The notes: generated from the sequence alone by a model not told the origin. A DNA stretch of 64,000 nt from an uncultured Dehalococcoidia bacterium (GCA_951812535.1 CATOSK010000004.1:1-64000), one strand, 5' to 3'; shown: positions 25,989 through 34,938, counted from the first letter of the stretch. Translations and numbers: made by a program.

Positions 25989-27707
25989 CTAGGTCTCCCC
26001 CGCCGTGCGCAGATCGGCCCGCCAATCGTCGGGACTCGGCTCACGGTCGACGATAACGTCCACCACTGCCGGCAACCCCGATGCCTGCGCCTGCCGGATC
26101 GCGTCGGGAAGGTCCCTGGAGTCGTTCACCTGGATGCCGAAAGCTCCCATGCCCCGGGCAACGGCCCCGTTATCCGTCTGCACGAACTCGGAGGCAATCT
26201 CCCGGCCCGGCTCCTGGTGGTCCAGGACCATTCCCAGGGCGCTGTCATTGAAAACCACGCACAGAATAGGGAGCTCGTACTGGACCGCGGTTGACAGGGC
26301 GTTAACCGTCATCATGTAGCCGCCGTCTCCCGTAACGCAGCACACCTGCCGGTCGGGGTATACCAGCTTCAGAGCAACTGCCGCAGGAAGACCCCAACCC
26401 ATTCCGGCCGTCCCACCCGGCGCGAAGAAGGTCTTGGCTTGCTGGGCTTGGTAGAAATGAGCCATCCACGTGCGGTTGTTCCCCGCATCCAGCGAAAAGA
26501 CCGTATCCGCGGGAAGGGTATCCTGAAGCGTTGCAACCAAACGCTGGGGCGTAACCGGAGACGACTCGATCCCCAGGGACGGGTCGCTATAAAAGCTACG
26601 GTCGGCCTTCTTTCGTGAAAGGCTTCCCGCCCATTCTTCCCTTTGAGTTGCTGTATTTTCCGCAACCGTTTCCGATGCGTCCAGCAGTTGGTCGATGATC
26701 GCGCCGGCGTCGCCGGTCAAACCCAGCTCAATCGGGAAGGTCCATCCCGCGTTCCGGTCGTCGATATCAATCTGGATGATGTGCTGCTGGCGGGGGTTGA
26801 AGACGTTGGGACTCTCCCTGATCGTATCTTGCGGACTGAGCTTGGCGCCGACGATAACCACCGTATCCGCTTCACCCACCACCTGGTTAGCAGCCGCCTG
26901 TCCGTAAACCCCGACCATGCCCAGGGACAACGGGTGCGTCTCGGAAATGGCGCTCTTTCCCTTATAGCTGGTGGCTACGGGTGCGCTCCACATTTCGGCC
27001 AATCGCTGGAGTTGTTCGTGGGCCCCCGCCACATGGACCCCATTGCCCGCCACCAGGACCGGCCTCCGGGATGACGCCAGGATGTCCACGGCCCGCTGGA
27101 TGTCCTGGGGAGAACTTTGCGGTTTCGCCGTATTCAGGTATCCGCCGGTGGGATGGATGAAAGGTGGGGCCTCCAGGTCGACTTCCCCTCCGATGGAGGC
27201 GCTCCGCATTACAACGGCCGCAGGGCCAGGCCGCCCGCTGGTCGCGTGTTTCAAAGCCAATTGGGTGCCCACCACCGCCTCTTTAGGGCTGGTGGCGAGG
27301 GTGGTGTATTTCGTCATCGACTTGAAGATGTTCTGCAGGTCGATGCTGCCGTACTCTCCAGCTCCCGACTGGTTGGCCGGATGTTGTGCCGACCCACCAT
27401 CGGAAGTGTCGGTGAGGACCAGCATTGGAGAGCTGCTCAACATTGATTCCATGATCCCGAAGGCCGCATTGGAGCCGATAAACAGTCCCTGGCCCATCAC
27501 CACAGCAGGCTTTCCGCTGGCCCGGGCATAAGCGTCCGCCATGATTGCCGCCGTCTGCTCATGGCGGCACAGAATGGCCTTGATGCGATCTTCCTTCCCG
27601 TACAAGAGGTTGAAAATCTGTCCGGTCCCGCCCCCCGGGATCCCGAACACGTACTCAACGCCTGCTTCCTCAAGCGCCTGGACTATGAGCTCATTGGCCT
27701 TGGGCAT
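25989..27707 (-). CDS. Thiamine-diphosphate-dependent acetolactate synthase-like enzyme
   Basis: 572 residues with AAGGAGG before ATG 27707. The catalytic Glu is in LCRHEQTAAIMADAYARASGKP. The ThDP/Mg motif is GDGGYMMTV...NDSALG. Of the three ThDP paralogues here this one keeps the most ALS-like RHEQ pattern. There is no regulatory small subunit (ilvN) and no ilvC/ilvD nearby, so branched-chain amino acid synthesis is unlikely to be its context. Instead it is transcribed ahead of the NDP-forming acyl-CoA synthetase with a 45-bp gap, pointing to 2-oxoacid catabolism. Confidence 0.87.
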   Translation of the reverse strand: MPKANELIVQALEEAGVEYVFGIPGGGTGQIFNLLYGKEDRIKAILCRHEQTAAIMADAYARASGKPAVVMGQGLFIGSNAAFGIMESMLSSSPMLVLTDTSDGGSAQHPANQSGAGEYGSIDLQNIFKSMTKYTTLATSPKEAVVGTQLALKHATSGRPGPAAVVMRSASIGGEVDLEAPPFIHPTGGYLNTAKPQSSPQDIQRAVDILASSRRPVLVAGNGVHVAGAHEQLQRLAEMWSAPVATSYKGKSAISETHPLSLGMVGVYGQAAANQVVGEADTVVIVGAKLSPQDTIRESPNVFNPRQQHIIQIDIDDRNAGWTFPIELGLTGDAGAIIDQLLDASETVAENTATQREEWAGSLSRKKADRSFYSDPSLGIESSPVTPQRLVATLQDTLPADTVFSLDAGNNRTWMAHFYQAQQAKTFFAPGGTAGMGWGLPAAVALKLVYPDRQVCCVTGDGGYMMTVNALSTAVQYELPILCVVFNDSALGMVLDHQEPGREIASEFVQTDNGAVARGMGAFGIQVNDSRDLPDAIRQAQASGLPAVVDVIVDREPSPDDWRADLRTAGET

Positions 27708-27872
27708 GAACCCTCCTTAACGTAGGGCACTGGAACATGGGGGACTGGCCGTAGCGGCCGGCAAATCCCGCACGGATGATAACCTTGGGCATTTTGCGGG
27801 TCAAGTTGCGGCACACGGGCCCGTCAACGGCCCAAGTCTACAACCGGGGCCCCGCCGCCACTGGGAAAAGAG

Positions 27873-27899
27873 TTCGCCCCGCGACCGGCGCGGGGCGAA
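27873..27899 (-). terminator. Terminator of the permease operon
   Basis: Perfect 11-bp stem TTCGCCCCGCG / CGCGGGGCGAA with a 5-base loop. On the minus strand it is followed by ACTCTTTT. It lies about 35 bp past the permease stop at 27933. Confidence 0.85.
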
Positions 27900-27932
27900 G
27901 TTTCGCGGACGTTCTGCGCGAGTAAAGGCGGG

Positions 27933-28922
27933 TTACATCCGGATACCGGCTTCCTTGGCTTCCTTGGTGGCCCTCAACCACCGCCACCGCTGAAGCGGGT
28001 CACTGACCGCCCGCATCCAGACTCCGAACAGGTTGAAAGACAGAGCCGTGAGGAAGATTGCCATTCCTGGTACGACCACCACCCACCAGGCGGTTACGAT
28101 GTACTGCCGTCCCTGGGACAACATAAGGCCCCAGGACGATTCGGGGGGCTGGATACCGAATCCCAGGAAGCTCAGGGTGGACTCCGTCAAAATATTCCTG
28201 GGAACGTCCAGCGCCGCCAGCGTCAACAACGGGGTGATCAAGTTGGGCAGGATGTGCCGGCCCACGATTCTGCCGTCGCTGCAACCGATGGCCCTAGCCG
28301 CGTCGATAAAGGACTGCTCCCGCAACGAGAGCACCACTCCCCGGGTTACGCGGCAGTACAACATCCACCGGGCCACGGCGAACACGATGATGATGTTGGT
28401 GAAGCTGGGTCCTAATATGAACAGCACCATCAGCGCCAGCAGCAGCGTCGGCACGGACATGAAGACGTCTACCGCCCGCATAATCACGTCGTCCAACAGC
28501 CCCCGGTAGTAACCGGCGACCAATCCCAGGAAGACGCCGATGACGCTGGAAATGACAACGCCCAGCACTCCCACGAGGATGGAGATCCTGCCGCCGTAAA
28601 TCAACCGGCTGAGGTAGTCGCGGCCCAGGTGGTCAGTTCCAAGCAGGAAGAAGCGGGTGCTTTCGGTCGTAGGGCTGACGGTGCGGTCGACCGCGGTGCC
28701 CGTGGCAAGAGGCGCAAAGTGCCGCAACCGCAGCTGCTGGTCCTGAGGGTCATAAGGTGCGACAACCGGCGCGAAGACGGCGGCGAGGATGATTAAAAGC
28801 AGGAACGAAGCCGAGAGAAGCGTTACGGTGTCGCTGAAGAACGCCTGCACCAAGGCGTGGCGCCAGAGCGCCACGATCTTGTTCGGGCTTTGTTCCAGGG
28901 TCGTTGTTTCTTCTTGAATCAT
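27933..28922 (-). CDS. ABC transporter permease, DppC/OppC type
   Basis: 329 residues with six predicted membrane helices and an N-terminal OppC_N segment. The cytoplasmic EAA loop (DAARAIGCSDGRIVGRHILPNL) would contact the ATPase. LGTDHLGRDYLSRLIYGGR is a family signature. It pairs with the DppB-type permease 81 bp upstream. No substrate-binding protein and no ATPase gene are present, so the transporter must be completed from elsewhere. The substrate class (peptides, nickel or other solutes) cannot be assigned. Confidence 0.92.
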   Translation of the reverse strand: MIQEETTTLEQSPNKIVALWRHALVQAFFSDTVTLLSASFLLLIILAAVFAPVVAPYDPQDQQLRLRHFAPLATGTAVDRTVSPTTESTRFFLLGTDHLGRDYLSRLIYGGRISILVGVLGVVISSVIGVFLGLVAGYYRGLLDDVIMRAVDVFMSVPTLLLALMVLFILGPSFTNIIIVFAVARWMLYCRVTRGVVLSLREQSFIDAARAIGCSDGRIVGRHILPNLITPLLTLAALDVPRNILTESTLSFLGFGIQPPESSWGLMLSQGRQYIVTAWWVVVVPGMAIFLTALSFNLFGVWMRAVSDPLQRWRWLRATKEAKEAGIRM

Positions 28923-29003
28923 GTTGGGGAGTCCTTATAAACCCGCTTGCCTGATTCTGAGTATAGGTCCAGGGTCACCGGCGGCAGAATAACCGCGACA
29001 AGG

Positions 29004-29933
29004 TCAACTGTAGGAGATCCGAGGATCGAGCCAAGTGTAAATGAGGTCAACTGTAAGGTTGATTAGCATTACCATTAGCGCGATCACGAACACCGCCGCA
29101 GTTACCACCGGCAGGTCTCGGGCGTTGATGGCGTCAATCAGCAACTTTCCAATTCCAGGCCAACCGAAGATGATCTCCACCACGGTGGACCCGTTCATAA
29201 ATCCGGCAAGCTCATCGCCCATCAGGGTAACGATGGATATGGCTGCGTTCTTGAGCACGTGAGCGTAAAGGACGGTGTTCTCGGCCAAGCCCTTGGCGCG
29301 CGCAGTAGCCACGTATTGCTTGCTGATTTCCTCGATCATAGTCGCCCGGGTAATCTGGGCGTTTCTTCCCAGAACACGGGGGCACAGGGCTATGGCGGGG
29401 AGAATCATGAACTTCCATCCGGCGGGCCCCAAACCGTTGAACCCCGAAGTTGGCAACAGGTCCAATTGGACGGAAACCACCAAGATGAGCATGAGGGCGA
29501 GCCAGAACTCGGGCACGGAGATTATGGCGAAGGACAGGACGTTGACTATCCGGTCCATGATCCCCCTTGGCCGTCTTGCCGCCAGCATTCCTAACGGAAT
29601 GCCGATGGACCCCAACATCCAGGCCACCACCGCCAGGATAGCCGTGTTCGGCAACCGGTCCCAGATCATTTCCCTGGCGTCGATCCGGTGGCGGATGGAC
29701 TTGCCGAAGTCGCCGCGGGCCAGGTCCCAGTAAAAGTCAGCGAACCTTATATAAAGAGGCCGGTCCAAGCCGAACTTGGCCCGCAAGGCGTCGATAGCTT
29801 CCTGGGAGGCGTCTTCGTCGACCAGCAACTGTACCGGGTCCCCCAGGATATTGATGGCAAAAAACAGCAACGCCATCAACCCCAGGATAATGAAGATCGA
29901 GTGTCCCACCCGACGGATCATGTAATTGCGCAC
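29004..29933 (-). CDS. ABC transporter permease, DppB/OppB type
   Basis: 309 residues, six predicted helices. It begins RNYMIRRVGHSIFIILGLMALLFF from GTG 29933, with GAGGGAA upstream; ATG four codons later is possible. The EAA loop is ATARAKGLAENTVLYAHVLKNAA. It forms the second half of a Dpp-type membrane channel with the downstream DppC-like protein. It is first in a two-gene unit ending at the hairpin near 27873. Confidence 0.92.
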   Translation of the reverse strand: MRNYMIRRVGHSIFIILGLMALLFFAINILGDPVQLLVDEDASQEAIDALRAKFGLDRPLYIRFADFYWDLARGDFGKSIRHRIDAREMIWDRLPNTAILAVVAWMLGSIGIPLGMLAARRPRGIMDRIVNVLSFAIISVPEFWLALMLILVVSVQLDLLPTSGFNGLGPAGWKFMILPAIALCPRVLGRNAQITRATMIEEISKQYVATARAKGLAENTVLYAHVLKNAAISIVTLMGDELAGFMNGSTVVEIIFGWPGIGKLLIDAINARDLPVVTAAVFVIALMVMLINLTVDLIYTWLDPRISYS

Positions 29934-30326
29934 GAAGGTTCCCTCGCTAGTTGTTTATGGTTTCAAGGCGGCCTCAGCACGCCGAACGAATTTTGAACGC
30001 CAGTATAATGCGCCCGTCCCGGTTTGCCTATACTTCCCGGCCAGCGGGAGGAATCCCGATGGGGAGCTGCACCGCGGCGGAGATTGGCTGTGAGACGCTA
30101 TTACCCTAGTAAAGGCCAAGGGGGTATCTGGACTTACGGTACCGCGAGGTTGCAAAAATCGGAATGTCGGATTCCGACAGTGAACCGACCAATTGTCCTG
30201 TTCGGAAATTTGCGGCAGTATACACCACCCGATTGAGGGCGACAACTTTCTGATACCTGCCGGCACACTGAACCGCCCTTTGCGTGAAGGGTCCATTGAG
30301 TGGCGTCCGGAAGATATGCTCCGGCG
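29934..30326. other. Divergent intergenic region, no gene seen
   Basis: About 390 bp between the dppB-like gene and the promoter of the next ThDP gene. No ORF with protein character is present. A short palindrome (CGGAATGTCGGATTCCG, around 30160-30176) and scattered TATAAT/TATACT hexamers at 30004 and 30028 lack matching -35 boxes. Confidence 0.4.
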
Positions 30327-30355
30327 TTGACCCCCAACCTCAACTCCCTTAGAAT
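30327..30355 (+). promoter_or_regulatory. Sigma-70-type promoter for the ThDP gene at 30466
   Basis: TTGACC (30327-30332), a 17-bp spacer and TAGAAT (30350-30355), each 5 of 6 to consensus. The implied leader of about 105 bases contains two small hairpins (CCCGC/GCGGG and GTTTGC/GCAAAC). Confidence 0.65.
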
Positions 30356-30465
30356 CGCCCCAATTCTCCCGCCTGTGTTCAGCGGGTTTGCGTTGACTTG
30401 CAAACGCAGCCCAAGGGGGAAGCAAATGCCGGTTCCCGATCCATTGCCAGATCGAAGGAGGCGTT

Positions 30466-32154
30466 ATGCACGGTGGAGATGCGGTTGTCCATGCGTTGGA
30501 AAAGGAAGGGATACGTTACATAACCGGATTCTCCGGTGGCGGCCTGGCGCCCTTATGGCCTGCGCTCCGGGAATCACCCACCATCACCGCTTTCGCCACA
30601 CGGCATGAGCGGCTGGGAGTCGAAGTCGCGGATGGCTATTCCAGGGCAACGGGACAGGTCGCGGTGGCCATGACCGGCACCGGACCGGGGGCGACAAACA
30701 CTCTCACCGGAATCGCGAGTTGTTTCGCCGACAACGTGCCGGTGCTCCTGCTCATGGGTCAACATCCGCTCCGGAACCTGGGGAAAGAGTACCAGCAGGA
30801 AGTCTCCTCCAGCATCTTTGACACCCTGGTCAAATGGAAGGGAACTTTCACTCGGCCCGACGAAATCCCGGGAATTATGCGGCGGGCTTTCACCGCGCTG
30901 CGCTCCGGTTCGCCCGGGCCGGTCGTCCTGGAGATGCCGCAGGATGTCCTGAATGCGGAAGCCGATGACGCTCTTTTGCAATACGAGGCAGTCGGAGAAG
31001 GACGCAAGGCGGCCCCTGATGCCCGGGATATCGAAAGGGCTGCCGACATTCTCGTGAACGCGAAGCTTCCTATATTAAATGCCGGTGGGGGAGCCCTCGG
31101 AGGCGGAGCTGCCGATGAGGTCCGCGAACTTGCCGAGTTACTATCCATGCCGGTGGCCACCACTCTGCTGGGCAAAAGCGTGTTTCCCGAGGATCATCCC
31201 CTGTCGTTGGGTGGGGGGGTCTACCCGCGCAGCCGGTATGCTTCCGGCCCCGCGCTGCACATGAACCGCCAGACCGACGCGGTCCTCGCCGTGGGGAACT
31301 CCTTCCGGCTGCCCAACGGGACCGACGGACGTCCGATTCCGGAGGGCGTCAAGCTCATCCACATCAACGCGGATGAGAAAGACCTCAACAAGCAATACCA
31401 GGCGGATGTGCCGATTCTCGCGGATGCCAAGCTGGCGCTTAGAGCCCTGATTGATGCTGTGCGTGACCGGCTGGGCCCGCAGAGTGGGGGCATCCAGGAG
31501 GAAGTTGTTGGCGAAATCGCCCGAGCCAAGGCCAAGTGGATGGGGGAGTGGATGCCAATCTTTACCGACGAATCCAAGCCGACCAACGGCTATCGGGTCG
31601 TCCATGATTTGATGCGGGCTGTGGACCCGACCAAAACCATAGCCCTTCACGACGCGGGAGGGAGCCGGGGTTACATAACGCCCTTCTGGGTTTCCACCAT
31701 TCCCCATAGCTTCGTGGCCATGGGCGGGATGGCCCCCATGGGATGGTCGCTGGGAGCTGCCATTGGGGCCAAGCTGGCCCATCCCGACCGTCTCGTCGTT
31801 CACCTTTTGGGCGACGCTTCTTTCGGCATGACCGGCATGGAGATTGAAACCGCCGTCCGAATGAACCTGCCCACTCTCACCGTGGTGATAAACAACGGCG
31901 GTATTGGCGGCGGGATGATGGGAATGGACCGCGCGGGCGGCACACCTCCAACCGTTGCCCAACTGGGCGGCAACTTCAGCGAGGTTGCCCGGGGCCTGGG
32001 AGCATACTCGGAGCGGGTGGAGGAGCCGTCGGAGATCCTGCCGGCGTTCCAGAGGGCGATTCGGACAACCGAAGAAGGACAGGCGGCCCTGGTGGAAGTC
32101 ATGATCAAGCCCATGCGGACCCCCGAACTGCCGGACGATTGGTCGGTGGACTAG
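30466..32154 (+). CDS. Thiamine-diphosphate-dependent enzyme, acetolactate synthase / sulfopyruvate-like family
   Basis: 562 residues with GAAGGAGG before ATG 30466. The cofactor-activating Glu is in ATRHERLGVEVADGYSRATG. The ThDP/Mg motif is GDASFGM...NNGGIGGG. The C-terminal domain has unusual Gly/Met-rich loops (MGGMAPMGWSLGAAIG, GGIGGGMMGMD), as seen in oxalyl-CoA decarboxylase-like and other specialised relatives. The substrate is unknown. It has its own promoter and is followed 6 bp after its stop by MITE copy B. Confidence 0.83.
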   Translation: MHGGDAVVHALEKEGIRYITGFSGGGLAPLWPALRESPTITAFATRHERLGVEVADGYSRATGQVAVAMTGTGPGATNTLTGIASCFADNVPVLLLMGQHPLRNLGKEYQQEVSSSIFDTLVKWKGTFTRPDEIPGIMRRAFTALRSGSPGPVVLEMPQDVLNAEADDALLQYEAVGEGRKAAPDARDIERAADILVNAKLPILNAGGGALGGGAADEVRELAELLSMPVATTLLGKSVFPEDHPLSLGGGVYPRSRYASGPALHMNRQTDAVLAVGNSFRLPNGTDGRPIPEGVKLIHINADEKDLNKQYQADVPILADAKLALRALIDAVRDRLGPQSGGIQEEVVGEIARAKAKWMGEWMPIFTDESKPTNGYRVVHDLMRAVDPTKTIALHDAGGSRGYITPFWVSTIPHSFVAMGGMAPMGWSLGAAIGAKLAHPDRLVVHLLGDASFGMTGMEIETAVRMNLPTLTVVINNGGIGGGMMGMDRAGGTPPTVAQLGGNFSEVARGLGAYSERVEEPSEILPAFQRAIRTTEEGQAALVEVMIKPMRTPELPDDWSVD

Positions 32155-32160
32155 GCTTCA

Positions 32161-32313
32161 GAAACTACCTCAAGACGTACAAACCAGAGGCCTGGACCCG
32201 GGAAATGGGAACGAAGGGGATCTGGATTTCCGTCCCCGCGTAGCCGGGGGCGGGAATCACGGGTGGGAGACGCGGGGATCCTTGGTTACGCTCACTGGTT
32301 TTGAGATAATCAC
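32161..32313. repeat. MITE-like element, copy B (153 bp, TCA target duplication)
   Basis: Left end GAAACTACCTCAAGAC and right end reverse-complementary to GTGATTATCTCAAAACC match copy A. Flanks are TCA at 32158-32160 and 32314-32316. The core GGGATCTGGATTTCC...GGGAATCACGGG matches copy A with about 40 bp extra. There is no coding capacity. Confidence 0.83.
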
Positions 32314-32389
32314 TCACGACGCCCCGGTCCACGGTCAACAAAAGCAACACCGTTGCTGGGAGCCTTTTGAGAATCGGTGTCGCTGGGCA

Positions 32390-32418
32390 TTGACACGCGG
32401 GTACGCTTAGGAAATAAC
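32390..32418 (+). promoter_or_regulatory. Candidate promoter for the formamidase gene
   Basis: Perfect -35 TTGACA (32390-32395), a 17-bp spacer and AATAAC (32413-32418), 4 of 6 to the -10 consensus. The leader would be about 130 bases and contains an unused-looking ribosome site AAGGAGGAGG at 32441-32450. Confidence 0.45.
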
Positions 32419-32556
32419 CCCGCCTTTATCTGGCTATATAAAGGAGGAGGGCATCCCCTTATTTCCTTGGGCCGCTGGTCCAGTACCCCGAAGCCGCCTC
32501 GGAACGGCCCATGCTGATACCCCGGTGACTACAAGCCAAGGACAAGTGTTTTCGCT

Positions 32557-33666
32557 ATGAAGAGCATCACCATCGACCGAAGCAAGCGCCTCAAGGAAGA
32601 ACCCGGGAAAGGCCACAATCGTTGGCACCCTGATATCCCCCCGGTTCTTGAAGTGGAGCCGGGTGAAGAAACGCTTTTGGAGACGAGGGACGCTTCCGAT
32701 TGCCAGATTCAGCCTGGAATGACCGTCGCTGATCTCGTTGGGTTGGATGCCAAGGTCGCCCACCCGCTGACGGGCCCAGTCTACGTTAACGGCGCCGAAC
32801 CCGGGGACCTCCTGGAGATAGAATACGTTGACATAACTCCTCAACCCCATGGGTGGACACGCAACCGGCCCGGGGCGGGGTTCCTGCGTGATTACTTCCA
32901 GGAACCTTACCTCGTCCATTGGGAGATAGATGGCGATTGGGCAATATCGCCCCAGTTGCCCGGCGTCCGCATTCCCAACGGTTCGTTCATGGGCACAGCC
33001 GGCATCGCCCCATCCCACGCGCAGTTGGCGCAGTGGACCGCCCGGGAAGCGGACCTGGTCAGGCGGGGCGGCATCGCGTTCCCTCCCGACCCGGAGGACG
33101 CTGTTCCGCCAGGAGGGACCATCGCCAACGAAGGGTTGCGGACTCTTCCGCCGCGGGAGAACTGCGGGAACGTGGATGCGAAGCAACTGACGACGGGGTC
33201 GAAGCTGTTAATTCCCGTCAACGTTCCCGGGGCGTTGTACTCGGCGGGCGACGGGCACTTCGCCCAGGGTGACTCCGAGTGCTGCATCACCGCCATCGAA
33301 ATGGGCGCCACGGCGGTCGTGAAGTTCCAACTCCATAAGGGAGTCGCCGAGACCAGGGGCATCACCTTTCCCCGGTACTCCCATCCCGGCTATTTCCTGC
33401 CCCCCGAATGGGCTGCGCCACGGAACTTCATCGCCACCATGGGAATGCCAATCCGGGCGGACGGCACCCAGGAGGGAGAGGACCTGACGCTGGCAGCCCG
33501 CAACGCGTTGCTCAATATGATAGACCTGCTCCAGGAAAGGGGCTGGACCCGGGAGCAGGCCTACGTAATTTGCAGCGTCACCGTGGACTTGAGAATAAGC
33601 AACGCGGTGGACCTTCCGAACGTGACGGTATCTGCGTTTCTTCCGGAAGATATCTTTCAAGGTTGA
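32557..33666 (+). CDS. Acetamidase/formamidase family amidohydrolase
   Basis: 369 residues. The FmdA/AmdA pattern is clear: GPVYVNGAEPGDLLEIEYVDI near residue 70, then GTAGIAPS, a Cys/Asn stretch ENCGNVDAKQLTTGSKLLIPV, and the metal-site-like GDGHFAQGDSECCITAIE. The enzyme hydrolyses formamide or acetamide to ammonia and the acid, so it can supply nitrogen. ATG 32557 is the only usable start after an in-frame stop and has only a weak ribosome site. A strong terminator follows, so the gene seems monocistronic. Confidence 0.93.
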   Translation: MKSITIDRSKRLKEEPGKGHNRWHPDIPPVLEVEPGEETLLETRDASDCQIQPGMTVADLVGLDAKVAHPLTGPVYVNGAEPGDLLEIEYVDITPQPHGWTRNRPGAGFLRDYFQEPYLVHWEIDGDWAISPQLPGVRIPNGSFMGTAGIAPSHAQLAQWTAREADLVRRGGIAFPPDPEDAVPPGGTIANEGLRTLPPRENCGNVDAKQLTTGSKLLIPVNVPGALYSAGDGHFAQGDSECCITAIEMGATAVVKFQLHKGVAETRGITFPRYSHPGYFLPPEWAAPRNFIATMGMPIRADGTQEGEDLTLAARNALLNMIDLLQERGWTREQAYVICSVTVDLRISNAVDLPNVTVSAFLPEDIFQG

Positions 33667-33719
33667 TCCGCTATAGCCGAGATAAACTGGCTCTTGGGAA
33701 TCCTCCACGGGAGCAAAAG

Positions 33720-33744
33720 AAAGAGGCGGCAAAACCGCCTCTTT
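33720..33744 (+). terminator. Rho-independent terminator of the formamidase gene
   Basis: Stem AAAGAGGCGG / CCGCCTCTTT with loop CAAAA followed by TTGCTT. It lies about 55 bp past the stop. Confidence 0.9.
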
Positions 33745-33828
33745 TTGCTTGGTAGGGTACTCTGGACCCTGCCAGCCTAATTTTCCTCCTTTTTGGACCC
33801 CAGGCGAGGATAATCCGCCGCCAGACAA

Positions 33829-33847
33829 CCCCCGGGGTTCCCGGGGG
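33829..33847. terminator. Second GC-rich hairpin between converging genes
   Basis: Perfect stem CCCCCGGG / CCCGGGGG with loop GTT, before the HTH gene that converges from the right. It may terminate minus-strand transcription from 33890; no U-tract is visible. Confidence 0.4.
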
Positions 33848-33889
33848 CACCTGGAGACCCCGCCGGGTGGATTCCTGGATGGTCGGCCG

Positions 33890-34114
33890 CTAGCTGACCC
33901 TCTTAACCTCCAGGGTCTCTCCCGGCGCCAGTGCCACCCTTCTTACACTTATCCCCAGCTTCAAGAGCCAGTATCCCAATGTAGCTTTACTTACACCCAA
34001 TGTATCAGCGGTAGCGGAGAGACCGATGTCGTTGACCATTTCGGGTAAAAGTTTTTCCAACGGGCGCTGGTGCTCATCTTCTACACGTTGCATTAACTTC
34101 GTCTTGCGGGCCAC
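33890..34114 (-). CDS. Small predicted helix-turn-helix DNA-binding protein
   Basis: 74 residues from GTG 34114, with AGGAGG seven bases upstream. The ATG of the longer frame (34207) would overlap the promoter and has no ribosome site. The middle reads LPEMVNDIGLSATADTLGVSKATLGYWLLKLGI, a clear helix-turn-helix. The basic N-terminus (ARKTKLMQR) may add DNA contacts. I do not recognise a named family; a transcription or element-encoded regulator is likely. It stands alone with its own promoter beside a gene-free stretch. Confidence 0.7.
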   Translation of the reverse strand: MARKTKLMQRVEDEHQRPLEKLLPEMVNDIGLSATADTLGVSKATLGYWLLKLGISVRRVALAPGETLEVKRVS

Positions 34115-34194
34115 GTCCGTTCCTCCTATCTGCTCCAACGAATAAGAGTATTCATTCTTTGCGTGTACAGCCTGGAAGTACCGCAGTGCAGGGC

Positions 34195-34223
34195 ATGGTA
34201 CCACCAACTTACTCTTTTGTCAA
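34195..34223 (-). promoter_or_regulatory. Sigma-70-type promoter of the small HTH gene
   Basis: On the minus strand: TTGACA (34223-34218), a 17-bp spacer and TACCAT (34200-34195). The short palindrome GAATA-AGAG-TATTC lies in the leader and could be an operator for self-control. Confidence 0.6.
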
Positions 34224-34938
34224 TACTTGGCCATATTTTCTTTTATATTAATTTAAGAAACCGCCAGAACACAAAGGAGGGCGGGGAGAGAGGCGGGAAA
34301 AGCCGGTCAGAGGCTCATTTGGCACCTGACGCTGGAAACAGGCCTCTATGAGCGGGTCCATGGAAGTTTTCCACAGTCCCATGCGGAGGGGCCTTCGCGC
34401 GGTTCCAGGGGGATGTCCGGGCCGCTGGCATCCAGGCTCGGCGCGGTATATCGGGGGCGGAAATGGCTTATCGCGGCGTGATCGAGCCGGGTTTTGGCCG
34501 TGTGTGCCGCGTGCAACACTCCCTTTCTACTCCAGGCTGTCGGAGCAAATAGTGTATCTACCTATATGATGCATGTTCCTGGGATCGCTGCATGGCGACA
34601 CTCTCACTACACGGCGATGCAACAGCATGTTACATTCCCAATGCGTGCAAGGCGTGTACTAACGGCCCTCAAGACATGCAGTAGATGGCGAGGAGTGTAA
34701 TGCAGTCCTACAAATATAATGGGCGATTAGCGGTCTCACGAGTACTAGTGTAATTGGAGTGCAGCGCATCTTCGGCGGTATTGGTGGGCTGCCGGAGCAA
34801 CTCCCGAACCGAAAGCGAAGGGATTACCCAGAAAGAGGCGGCACAGGCCGGTTCGGGATAAAATGTGGTTCCAGGGCCGTTGGAACCCGATCCCGGGATT
34901 TCCCGTGCCGTTTAGCCGGTTCTTGCAGAGGTGAAACA
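34224..34938. other. Gene-free, locally AT-richer stretch (about 700 bp)
   Basis: No frame here has protein character or a ribosome site. It includes an AT run (TTTTATATTAATTTAAG, near 34240) and at 34500-34750 a composition clearly richer in A/T than the neighbourhood. A lone TATAAT at 34715-34720 has no -35. It could be a decayed gene, an unknown RNA or foreign DNA; nothing identifies it. Confidence 0.4.

Noticed and set aside
29934..30465. Possible T-box or other riboswitch upstream of the ThDP gene at 30466
   Set aside because: I could not find T-box, TPP (thi-box) or other conserved riboswitch sequence blocks; only small unrelated hairpins are present.
34339..34760. Short open frames in the gene-free stretch, such as 34348-34569
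   Set aside because: They have no ribosome site, no recognisable protein and erratic composition.
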